NCBI GenBank assembly: GCA_932294295.1
Contig: OW028573.1
Coordinates: 52,360,329-52,424,328 of the forward strand
DNA from: Alitta virens
Taxonomy: Eukaryota > Annelida > Polychaeta > Phyllodocida > Nereididae
Direction of reading: 5' to 3'
Length of the DNA: 64,000 bases
Part shown: one piece after another, positions 46,414 through 58,535 of the stretch
Layout: the number at the start of each line of letters is the position of its first letter
Numbering within the stretch: the first letter of the stretch is position 1
Notes under the pieces: model-generated
The model's database searches: none
Seen by the model: the letters and a program-made list of their open reading frames with translations, nothing else
What the model was told of the DNA's origin: nothing
Position numbers and translations under genes: made by a program

Positions 46414-48569
46414 TATTTGACCTGAGATAGATAGTAGTAAATAAGAGAATAAATAACTTTAGTGCATACTATAATTTCTCATTAGTAGTCATTATTCGGG
46501 GATAAGGACCCTGAATGCTTGCTTCTAATAATGCAGCTGCTTTCGTTAGTCAATGATGGGACTGTCTTTGTGATTCACAGTTTTAACGATCCGTGTACCT
46601 AAAATCTGGGCAATTCTTTGTATCATTTGATATTCTGCTCCACGCTTATCAATAATCGACATGCTTAGGAGCGTTTCTGCCAGTGCACAGTCATCACAGT
46701 GGCTTGGGTCTGCTCATTAATGAACCAGGAAAGGGCCAAACAGGCCATGCATGTTGCAAGAAGGTCCCACTGGGCTGACCTCTCCATGGAACGAGCATTT
46801 TCTCTCATTGTAGTTGCAAATGTGGCGGACTGTAGCCATATTATCGGAGGCACCAACAGGCCCTGCCTCTATTACCCTCGGTGACAGCACCGGTATTTGT
46901 TTACAACACTCGCAGCTGAGCAGCTGCTTTTGTGGACGTGGCCCCTGTCTCTTGACAAGCCCAATCACTGCTCATCAATCTGAAAATGCATGAATCTGCC
47001 GCTGTCGCTGCTGATGCTGATGGTGATGCGGATTCTTGCATCTCCAAGCAGGCAGTTTGTCAGGATTCCACAACACAACAAGCAGCATCCCTCATGATTA
47101 CAACAAACGTGCTTCAAATTTGTACTTAATGAGCATCATTGTTCTGCCATCAGAATTTATCTGCTGCGAGTTACTGAGAATTAAGCAAGGAATCTATTAC
47201 GGTTGTTTGCATGCAGGGCTAGCCTTACTGCCGGGGGATTTGCATGGCAGTCCTGCTGCCCTATGTACGTTTTGCATTGTTGTGGTAATAGAATTATGGC
47301 GACTTGGCTGTCTTATTACCTCCCTATTTTTCCCTCTGTTTTGCTTTTTGTCCCTTTTGCTGTATATATTTTTTTCTGTCCCCTTTTTTTCGGCTGCTAC
47401 TGCTGCCGCTACTTGCTGTGCTTGTTGAAGACGTAATCAAATCACATATCTCACAATTTGCTGGTGGCCAATTTAACGCCGTGTTGGTTGGCGGGAGGCT
47501 GGTGGGAAATTGGCGCTTGATGAAGGTGGTGGCTAGTAATATGCATGGGGGCTAGTGGGTGGCCATCGGTCAGCCTGCTAGTCAGCTGGCTGTGGACCAT
47601 GCAAGTCATGCTCAGTAGGCACCGAGCTCACTGTGAACCGAGCAATATTGTGTGGCAGCCCGGTGAGTCACTATGTGCTCCAGGCCCCAGTTAGCTCAGT
47701 TGAGCCGAGCAGGGCACAGCATAGCAGAACACGACGAGCTACATAACAGCAGGGCATAGCAGCACAGCTGGGGGTTTAAAGCAGGCTTGCTCGCCAGGGT
47801 TGCACCCCCAAACCGCAATGGCTGCACCCCCTTTTAGCCTGCACGAGTGTGATAAACTCCCCAATCAGCATACTGACACTATAGCACGCTTTACACCATC
47901 ACACAATCTCAAATATGTGGCAGTAGCTACCCCTTCATCCTGTATTCTCTGATATTGCAATAAATATTGCATGGCCTTCTATTCATTTCGACCTTCTATA
48001 TTCTATACCCTCTCGATCCATCTACATTTGTCTGAAGAAAAATATAAAGTATGTGACACCCCATGAATGAGGAAGCATGTCTGTGACACACCATAACTGA
48101 GCTAGGGTGTCACTTGTTGCAATATTTATAGAAGCCGTGAACATGGTCTTGCATGTCTCCCTTAATGTTTATAGCTCTGTGCTTACCTTGTCACCAGGGG
48201 ACAAATGATCCCTCGTGACAATGCCTACTGAGCATTGTTTATCTTGAGCTAAGGTTACGATTAAATGTGCACCTGTTTACTCCATGATATGATTGACAAT
48301 GTTATGTATATTTACAAGCACAGGATAATCCATAGCCCAATTTATGTATGGGTAATGAATGCATGTATTACTTCGCACACCCCTCATGCATGACAAACGG
48401 GACTTTCCCACAAGAGCTAAATGGCCTGTCCCAAAGTGGCACAATGGTCATGATGAGGCCTTTATGAGGCGTTCAATTACTTTGACCTTTTACTAGGCAA
48501 TAGCTTGAGTCTCTACTTTATCTTAGAACACACTCGGAACGAATAAAATGTGTTACTCTATTCATTCAA

Positions 48570-48838
48570 GGTTGTGGAAACAGTGTTCAATACATTGTAC
48601 GCGACATTGCTATCTGGTTTAATGAGATGTTGTGGAAAACAGTAGGTATCAATGTACTAAAACATTTCGATCTAAATAGTGTGATATGACTTTGTTACAA
48701 TGTAGTGGAAACTAGTTCATTCTACAAAACATCTCCATCTAGTATGATGAGATAGTCTATGTTACAGTTGCGGAAACTGTAGGTAATAATGCTGTATATT
48801 GTACAAAACATCTCTATCCAGCTTAGTGAGATAGTATG
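48570..48838 (+). repeat. Degenerate tandem repeat, about 65-70-bp unit, 4 copies
   Basis: Each unit begins GTTGTGGAAACAGT or a variant (48571, 48632, 48705, 48768) and later has ACAAAACATCTC-ATCTAG-like and TGAGATAGT-like phrases. Copies have diverged substantially, so this is an old array. Confidence 0.65.
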
Positions 48839-50226
48839 ATCAAAATCTCTCTTCAGACTTTGGCCCTGATATTGGTCTTCTTGTGTAAGTGCATAGGAGA
48901 ACACTCTTTCCCAATATCTGTCATTTGGATAATAATATGTAGCTTAATCCGCATTACTGTATTCATGTCATGTATCTTGGGACTGCAGACTGCCTCTATC
49001 GGGGCTGGTCTTTCATGAGCTGTGTGCTCCTTTTTTGTCTTTGATCTAAATCCGATGCCTTGTAGAATGATCTAATATCCCTGATGCAGTTCCAGTGAGC
49101 CCCTGAAATATCCTTTTAATGTCCTAATAGCACACCGGCTTAATAGGTGCAAAAATCCCAAGCCTTAATATCTTAAAACATGCTTGCTCCTATTTCAAGA
49201 TCCATTCCATTAGAAATTAAGTCTGTTGCAAGGATCTGCTTTTTTGCCCGCTGTTTCATGCAAGTCCCGTGCAGACAAGCCCAGGTCATTCTGGTGTTGA
49301 TTGAAAAGCTTTGCAAAAATAGGTCGCGGTACAGGTGTGCTGTCCCATGCTCAGAAAATATGACTGTGGAAAGATTGAAATAGAAGGAAAATAAAATAAA
49401 CGGGTATATAAAATGCATATTAGTACTGTTTTGCTTGGATAAGTATATTTTATCTAATCATTTATTTTGTGCATTATTTAATATAAAAGTATAAAGACAA
49501 CAGTGCTATAAGACGGGTGAATACTAAAAAGCAAACATTAAAACATATATAAATCAAGTGGAAATGTTTACAGATGAACAAAAAAAATGTGTTTTAGAGT
49601 ATTTGTTGGAAGATTATTATTATATAGTAAGACATTCCATAAGTTTGTAGCTTCAATAATAGTTATTTAAACCTGTTGAGAACACGAGAGATGGAAATCC
49701 ATGTAGAGACACTGAATATGGAAATCCAATGAAGTAAAATGAATGATTCTGAATGTGATATGGTGTCCATTGTCACAGATTGTAGGGCCCATTGAAAGAC
49801 ATATCCTCGGTACTAGGCCTTATGTATGGCTCAACCACCAGGCAGACTGAACAACACTTATCAAGAAGAGTCCTTTCCTAAGGATGGTTCACCCAGCTGC
49901 TGAGTGCTCTATGTCTCCTCACTTTCGTCCGGTCTGATGCTTAGTTGCCTCCATTAACTTAATTACAAGAGCAGCTCAGTGTAGCAGATATATACTACTT
50001 GTCTCGTCATGTGTTTTTTCTTTCGTGACTACTCTTAATGCAGAAATTGCAGGAGAGAGAATGTTGTAATGTCTGAAGAATTTGCTTTACGTTTGGTGAA
50101 GACTGAATATTGTCATAGAAAGAGGCACATAAACTGAATAAAAAATTATTATATTAAAAAAAAAAAATTATACACCAAAATAAATTTGCAATAACCAAGA
50201 GAATGTGGAAAAAAGGGAACAGACGA

Positions 50227-50356
50227 AGCTCATTCTTCTTCTCTTCTTGGACTAAATTGACACATATTAAGACTAACTAGGTCACCTTTAAAGACACTAG
50301 CTCATTCTTCTCTTCTTGGACTAAGTTGACACATGTTAAGTCTAACTAGGTGACCT
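50227..50356 (+). repeat. Tandem duplication, 72-bp period
   Basis: AGCTCATTCTTC...GGACTAAATTGACACAT...CTAACTAGGTCACCT (from 50227) repeats from 50299 with a handful of substitutions and one 3-bp indel. Confidence 0.9.
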
Positions 50357-50445
50357 CGCAGTATCCTTCATTTCCGCAATTATGTAGATATATACAGTGC
50401 AACATTTTGAAATGTGTTCGACAATTAGGAGCTACACGCAGCAAG

Positions 50446-50756
50446 ACCACAATTGTGCCTGGAACTATATAATTACGTTAAAAGCAAATTATGATCTAAT
50501 TGTATTAAACATTTTAATAAATGCTAGCCAGAGATGCGGTATTTACTCCCTATTCCTGATGGTTTGCAGCCTGTGGTTTTTTTTTTTATCACCAGAAGGT
50601 GATAAAAAAAACCACAATTCTGCCTGGAACTATATAATTACGTTAAAAGCAAATTATGACCTAATTGTATTAAACATTTTAATAAATGCTAGCCAGAGAT
50701 GCGGTATTTACTCCCTATTCCTGATGGTTTGCAGCCTGTGGTTTTTTTTTATCACC
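50446..50756. mobile_element. Tandem pair of about 159-bp inverted-repeat elements
   Basis: The second unit (50598-50756) starts GGTGAT(A)8CCACA and ends TGTGG(T)9-10ATCACC, a perfect inverted repeat except for homopolymer length, and is flanked on both sides by AGAA. The first unit (50446-50593) is the same but lacks the outermost left terminus. The two differ by two substitutions and the T-run length. At their junction the facing ends form a palindrome with arms of about 20 bp and a 4-nt AGAA spacer (50572-50616). Confidence 0.85.
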
Positions 50757-51373
50757 AGAAGGCATCTTAATATGGTAGTTAGGCGAAATTATATCTAGAG
50801 ATAGGTGTGGATATGTTTGGATAGTTAAGACTTTAGTTTGAACTAAATAGCTACTGACAGCTGCCCCTTCAAAAGTTGTACTTTATACAGAACCAAGGAA
50901 TCAGACAGGTCAAACCAGAGAACTAGACAGGAGGACACATTAGGCATCAGACAGTCATGGAGATAGACATGTTGGTGTAATGATAAATAGGTTGGACTCA
51001 TTAATTTATTCATCTTCTATGGAGACAGCTGTGGTTAGCAAAAAGAAAGAAAGAAAGAAAGACGAGTTGTTCTAACGGAGTTAATTGAATTGAGCAAAGC
51101 ATGTCTGTTCAATGCGATCGTCCTTATGGTTGCTGCATCCCTGGGTTCACTTGCCATAGCCATGGGGTGGGAGTGTTTAGCAGAAAAAGGAGTAGAGCGA
51201 AAAAATGCCATGGGCAAAAAAGATGGAGTTGATTTCGACAAGACATTTTTGCAAGCATTAATTAAGTTACAGCATGGCGATGTATTCGGAGGGAGAGGAG
51301 GGTGGATTGGCGGGGATGGATTGCCTGGCATGCCAATCCTATGCAAGAGCTTTAGCATCCAATCTTCCTCCTT

Positions 51374-51403
<30 letters not shown>
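51374..51403 (+). repeat. CAG tract with one CAA
   Basis: Six CAG, one CAA and three CAG units in CELF intron 2. Confidence 0.95.
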
Positions 51404-51404
<1 letters not shown>

Positions 51405-53430
51405 CTCATTGGTTTGAGCCTCTCCTCCACGACATTAACAGAGCACCGTAATACAGTCTGGCCTACACGCTTAGCATCACAAATGTCCCTTTCTTAAATC
51501 GCAAACTGATTTATGCACACTTTGGATGCTGCTCACAAAGGTGTCTACCCATTGGCTAAAATTGCATGTCTGGCTCTGGCTATTTGCAATGCGTGTCATG
51601 CTTTAAATTTGTCAAGATTTACTCACACAACACTTGGCAATCTCACGGATAATGCAATTGTTTTTGCAAAATGGAGTTGAAATGGGATTTCGTGAGGCAG
51701 TGTCTCTGTCTTTTCTTCGTCTGGAAGATGCATGCAGCTGATTTCTCTAGTTGTTTCGCTGTCTTTTGTGACAACCAAAGCTCAGCTGCTGGCTTTCAAG
51801 TGACCGCTGGGCAGTGTCTGCTGTGACTCACAGCTTAAATGGCTCGTTCTTTTGTTCTTCCTCACACCGTCTTTGTTCTTATTCTTACATTTGTAGTTTA
51901 GCATCAAAGATGTTATCCACTCTGTGTCTGGTTTACACAGTTGTAAAACGACATAAACAGGCTTTTTGTCCTTATGCACAGTAGTGTTTTCGTGCATATC
52001 CATTGTTTTGGCTGTTTTAGTGAAACGAGAAATGTTTGTCACAACACTGCTGCACAACCTCATTTCTCAGCTTGTAAAAAGCACTATATTAATTCTTCGT
52101 GGTAGATTAATTGATCTACAGATTAATATTACTTCTCCATAGCTTTATTTTGAAGAGCTCTATGATACTTGTATTTACATTATATTTTGCTTCTATCAAT
52201 GGGGTAATAAGATTTGGGTTCAGTTGGAGTCCACACTATAGTAGGACCCTTTCACAAAGCTGTGCATAGTACATTTTACTCCATGCACCCCATCCTGTTT
52301 TGAAGGGCATATAAGAGAATCGTCGGACAGCAAGCATTTAACAGCTTCTCCTAATCCGCCAATCTCTCAGATCTCTATCAGTCGTTGTGTGGAGTAACTG
52401 AGGACTGTGTTTAGATGCATCAATCACAGGCTCATGGGGCATAATCACCCCTTTCCCGTCTTGAACGCCCTCTAATGTACAAACTCCCAGTCTGTCCATC
52501 ACTCCCACAGGGGTAAGAAAGCCATAAATGCTTTAATTCTGCTCCCATGATTACTCACTAATTGCTTGTGAAGCTCTACATGTTGCAGGCTCCAAATCCA
52601 GGGTAGCGGATAATGCCCCTCTGTTACTTCTTTCATATGACTTGTTAATACCTCACAAGGATCACCGGCGTAGTACCTGATTTAATTTACTCATAAACTG
52701 CCATGATTACCTGTTTATGCAGCATTTTAGTGTAAAAGCGGGGGGCGTTATCACCATTTCCCTTTGACTGTGGCAGAAATTTGCTGAATATGTTTTTCAT
52801 TTGAAAGTCATCCATTTATGATGTGATGCTACAGTTATCTATGAGGCGACAATTGCATAACAAAGACATCCCCACTCTAAAAGTAACTTCTCTTAAAATT
52901 GTTATCTGATTTTCAATTCCATACTGAGCGTTGAGTATTATTGATTACTGTTCCAAAAAAAATTTTCAAATTCCAGAAATCAATCGTCTGCATACTCTGA
53001 TAATATACACTTTAAAATGTTTATCAGCATGCTGATTTCATTATTAATGAAGCGGCTCATGTGAACGACACTTTAAATTTGACTTGGTATGATTCAGCTG
53101 TGATCAGGCATTTGAAGTTGAATGAATGATTTGCTTTTATATTTACCTTTTCAGGCAGTAGGTCATAAACAATTGTACATGTGGCTTCATGAGTTGTTTT
53201 CCTCATGTTCACAATCATTATTTAAAATCAAACTGGCTAATTTGACATAGTATTGATTTATGCAGCTTGTTCGCTATAGATCAGTGATTGCATGAAAACC
53301 TTAAAGATTTAAACAAAACACCAGATGTACGTGTAGTTGAATACCATATGGTGCAAATGCTGTCACATTTCGTCTATAGCCCCTCATCTCAATTGAGATG
53401 GTTATAGAGTTACTATGCATTATGAGCAGT

Positions 53431-53595
53431 GCATCAGTTGGGTCCATTGATCTGTGGTATTTCTGAGGTGGCCCTAGAAGTGAGGTGGTATTATAAAGAA
53501 GCTCTATTGTATCTGTTTGGATGCTAACTGACTGTAGCACTTTACCAGCTTGCCATATTTGTTTTGATTTGCAAGGCATATGGACAGAACATGAG
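53431..53595 (+). repeat. Dispersed diverged repeat, copy 1
   Basis: Shares GTATCTGTTTGGATGCTAAC-like, AACTGACTGTA-like, GCAAGGCATATG and GCAGTGCATCAGT phrases with 58440-58535. The order of phrases is partly different, which suggests an old rearranged repeat or a tandem family. Confidence 0.5.
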
Positions 53596-56108
53596 TTGAA
53601 CCAAATAGTGACGAATAACATTGTTGAGTTTTCTCACGACTTGAAAGTCAGGAAGTGAAGATGTTTGAATTTGGAAACACAAGTCTCGTCCAACTGTCAG
53701 AATAGTAATCATCTTAAGCTAGATTGCTAAAATTACTAAATAATTTGCCAGGAAGACGAATATTAATGCCGTGGGGAGTTTGCTTTAAATCGAAGCAGTC
53801 TATAGGGAGGGGGGGATTGAGCTTCGCACATTTTACTCTGATTGGCTAGATTATCCATGCAAAGGCTTCCCAGCTCTCTCCCAAAGCTCTCTCAAATGAA
53901 TTTATTCCAGAATGGGGAAAATTGTGGGGACTTCCGCTGCCAATTTGCAAAGTTAACTCTTCCTATTTTGATTCAAATTGCCCACGTTTTGTTGCCCGCG
54001 TTTGTGGGTTGCCTTCTGGCCTGTCATCGCTGATTTACAATTGTTGCGTAAAGTCGTGATCTCTGATTCGTAATTTGAGGATAAAAAACCATCCTATTAC
54101 GATTGGTTTTCTGTTGTTCGCCCATCGTTTTCGATGAACAGCTGTAAAAATAACCTTTGCCTAATAACAGTTCTTTTAAGCTACAATGATTTGCAGGTAA
54201 TCTGAGACTAAGTAACTGCAAGGCATATTTACATGCCATGTTTTAGTTTTTTTTTGTGCAGCAATTTGTTTTGATATACATAAGAAACTTACTAAACGTA
54301 TGCCATTACATTCTCGAAATGTGATATTTCTCTTAAAATATACAACACAATATGGAAGTCGTGGTTGGTTATGGTCATAAGATTTTCCAGCGTATACCAT
54401 TCACAGTTGTATCCTTTTATATCACTGTCCTGCTTAAATATTATGTACATGTAAATATGCCTTACACATACTAGAACTTTGTTTAACATTGTATATACTC
54501 TAGTCAATAAGCTTTATATATCTATCTATCTGTGTTCTCTCCAAAACTGTGCTGAAAGTGCAACTTCCTAGTGTTTTCATCCCAACGAACCCACATGCTT
54601 TAATTTCTTCTATTATGTAATTAGTAGCCCTCTTGAGGACTGTATTACTATATAAGGAAGAGTAGTTATTAAGGGGAAGCGTGAACGTGTTTAGTGACTT
54701 GTTGCAGTGCACCTGTAAATGGAGTCAATTAAATAAGGCAGCCGGGCATTTCTTATTCGATGGACCTCCTTCTGGAAATGCAAATAATAACAGGCCTAGG
54801 TGCTTCTCTCACCTGTTATTCTCTGTCATTATTAGAAAGAAAGTGTTCTTTGCAAGTTAATGCAGCGTTGCACACTTCTTTCACGTCATAGCACCTCCCA
54901 TGAGTTCAGGAGACTTTTTTAACAGCATCAATTTGCAGGGCCATTCGGTACTGATTTGCAGCCTCTCCCGCTGGTACCAATTTGCTGTCATATAGTGTGT
55001 GGTAAATTGACTACACTGGAGTCCTGTTGAAATTGAATACTTTTGACATTCAAATAGTAATGGTAACACACTAAGGTTACCCGTTTCTATTGTATTCAAT
55101 CCCAGATAAATATGAAGCTGATATTAAAAAGTAAACCATGTATAAAGTGGACAGTATTGACAAATAAAGAATTAAATTGGAAAAAAAAAACCCCCCCTCG
55201 AAAAAACGGAACCCAGCTGTTTTCTGTTGTGATCAGCTGTTTTTGTGATGATAGCATTACAATACATCTAGATAACGACTGTCGAAATTCGATCCAGCCA
55301 TCTTGCCAACATTAGGTCTATATGTCAATAAATTTAATTTGGCAAGGGATCAGAAAAAGCACGGGGAAATTTTATTTTGCTATAATAATTGTCATGCTTA
55401 CCGTTTTTAGTGCAGTTCTATTATGCCATAGTTGCTCTTTCAATTGTTGAAGATGCTATTATCTGAATTATGAGATTATGTAACCAGGTGACAAATATTA
55501 GATTTAAAATGCTTCAAGAATGGTGTACTGTAACATATAATATCAGGATAAGATAACGTACATATTATTTCTGTAACCGACAATACTTGTATCATGAATG
55601 TCAAGTAATATAATCTTTTTCATATACAATTGGCTTCTACATCAAGTCCATTTTTACATGCAGGTTCTCAGAAGCACGATTCGTTCTCAAATGTTACCAA
55701 TTTCTTGTTTGCAAAATATTTATCTTTTTTTTTTAAAACGAAATCCGTGAAAATATTTAATTTTTACTCAAGATGCAAGACATTAAGATTCTAACAGTAG
55801 GTGTGTATATATGCAATGATATAAAATAAGTGTCCTTGTTGACCTAAATGTATAATAAACGAGGGAAGTCTACTCATCAATTGTTCACATTTGCACAAAT
55901 AGTGCAAACCACAGGTGGCTTATTTGAAAGGTGTTCATAAGGACAGGTGCTACTGTGTCTGCCTACGTGCCCTGATTCACTGCAAAACTTGTACTGTACA
56001 CACATAATACATTGGTCTAAGTAGTAAGTACCTCATCACGGCATCAACTGGCTCAACTAGCCCTTGGCCAATGTTCTGCTAATGGAGAGAGTAGCTGATG
56101 CACTGCTA

Positions 56109-56138
56109 CTGCTGCTGCTGCTGCTGCGGCTGCTGCTG
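56109..56138 (+). repeat. CTG tract with one CGG
   Basis: Six CTG, one CGG, three CTG; read as CUG in the CELF pre-mRNA. Confidence 0.95.
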
Positions 56139-58172
56139 CAGGTAGGGCTAGTGATCAATGCAGGTATGGATGGCTAGCAGGCATGTCAGCAATCAGGGAT
56201 TGATCTGCTTTGATAATGGCCATTAGGCACGTTATGCTTGGCCCACCTGTTGAAAGATTGGTTTTGCACGACTTTCACCTAGCCTCCTGACCTCTCTTTT
56301 TGCTCTCTCTCTCAGTCACATACACTGATTGGAAGTCTCTTCAATTCTCTTCAATTCTCAAACTTTACTTTCTTTTTTATTATCTGCGCTTTTTTTTCAA
56401 TCTGTACAACTCACTCTCCCGCCCTGCCTCGACAAAGATTGGTTTTGTGTGATACAAGTTTCATGAGCAGTCATTTTTTTCTTTTCTCTTTTTCCTGATT
56501 TACAATTACTCAGAAATGTTCTCCCGCCATGACACGCAATGGCCCTTTCCTTGAAACGATTTCTCGTATAAGCAATTTGGTCTGTCTGTATAGCTTGTTG
56601 ATTTTACCTGTTGTTGTTGTTTTTACATTTGCTCATCTTTAGACTCAACACGGTAACGTGCGCATACTTCATAAATTGCTCATATTATTCTAGATAATCA
56701 CTTTAGTTGAATCGGTAATTACAGAAAATTGGAAGTTATAATTTGATTATTGCGAATTGGTGTTAATGTTTTTGAATTAATAGTTAATTAAAATGTGTTG
56801 TCGACAATCATAAATCGTATATGTTCATAGAATAAGTACATTACGAGATTAGGGTGTGGGTTAGAACTGGTATAGACTGTAAATAACTGTCAATAAACTT
56901 ACTATTTAATATCCATGGAATAAAATAACAGTTGGCCACTTTAGTTTGATGACTCTGTTGCCATTAGATGAGTTCCTTCAGTGCAATCGTAATTTGGAGT
57001 CTTAGCTGGAATTCATTATTTTGTTTTTTTTCAATCATCTGCATTTCGCTCACGTTTTCTGGCCGCAGTTGTGAGTACAATCAGCTTATTGTGGCATCAT
57101 CACAGCCAGCATGCAGCAGGCCATTTGTCTCCGCATCCCCCATCATCTGTAGCCAGCAGCTTGCCAATCCCCTGGTGATCATCAGCAAAATGGTTGTGCT
57201 AGTAATAATCCTGTGAGATGTGGCTGTGAGGCTTGCACCACTGAGGCATCCTTCATCAAGAGGTATCAACACCTTTTCCCCCAAGAATCAACTGCCGCCG
57301 ATCCCCGGGCCTCCGGTCGTGCCTGGTTTCATCCACCGAGCTTTATGCCCCTTTCCCCCTGGCCTTATTCTTACACCCAGGAGACAGCCAAGAAAAATAC
57401 AGCAGTATATCTTGGCAAATATGGAAGCAGTTAGGCCCCTCCAGCATCCCTTCAGCATCCCCTCATAGGCTGTTTATACTTCATCCCCTCACAGTAAATC
57501 TGCTGCTTGCATAGAATCCTGGCCCACCGTCCTTTATACAGCAGCCCTTGGAGTATTCGTTTTGGTTTATTCGCATTGCATTTAAGATTTATTGCTCTGT
57601 TATCACAAAGATTTACAGCTACCTCCATTACAGATCACTGTCTAGGACCAAAATTACTGCAAAATATATCATATTTCCCATTCATAGCTCTGTTGATTAC
57701 TTGATAAATCACACCGCCCTAATAATTAGATATTAATTTCTGGGTTCATTGGCGATAAATGATGGCCTGATAACGCCACATTTATCTGTCTTGTTATGGC
57801 TTCCATTAGTTGCTTCAGTACTAGCAAGCAACTCTTATATTGATAACACAACATAAGACCAAATATGGAAATGAAATTGTGTTGCGCAAAGTTGGTGGTT
57901 CTCAGGTTGGAAATTACTCACGATTGCGGTTTTCACCTTCATATCTGAGATCTTACATGTGTCTTTCCGCTTGTAGGTTGTCATCGGCAATAATATGTGA
58001 GGTACTTATAGAAGAGATATTCTCCATCCTCTGTTATATTTATAACCATTTTTTCTTGAGATATTGCTGCAAAAACACCACACTTTGAAACACGGCTATA
58101 TTCTTAGCTGTGTTGAATAGAACCTCACCATTTAACTCACCGTCAGGCCGTTAGTCTAATTTAAAGGTGTAA

Positions 58173-58187
58173 GGGGGGGGGGGGGGG
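58173..58187 (+). repeat. Poly-G run of 15
   Basis: Fifteen G in a row, followed by AGGG. Length may be uncertain in the assembly. Confidence 0.9.
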
Positions 58188-58439
58188 AGGGCTCACATGG
58201 CAAAGTTATTTGGGGAAGGGATTTTAGGGGACAAAAGAGGAGATTTACTCGTCGTAATACATGTGTTGTCCTATATATTTTGTTATAATTTGTGACTCCA
58301 ATGGCTGCACCCTGTTCACCATTGGAACTACCATTGGTCCGAAATCTTTGGTCTTAATGATTGAATGGTCTTATTAGTTGATAACTTACCATATTAGGCA
58401 CTGAGTTGCGGGTCTCAACAGTAAGGTGCACTAAAAGTC

Positions 58440-58535
58440 CACTGTATCTGTTTGGGTACTGATTAACTGTACTGGCGTGACTTATGAGCTACAATTTGCC
58501 AAGGCATATGAGCAGTACATCAGTGGGATCTAGGA
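58440..58535 (+). repeat. Dispersed diverged repeat, copy 2
   Basis: CTGTATCTGTTTGGGTACTG, TTAACTGTACTG, GCCAAGGCATATG and GCAGTACATCAGT match phrases in 53431-53595. Confidence 0.5.

Noticed and set aside
46699..47555. Several overlapping ORFs of 60-130 codons in CELF intron 2
   Set aside because: No conserved motifs, compositionally biased translations (runs of Leu, Phe and Cys), no coherent splice sites.
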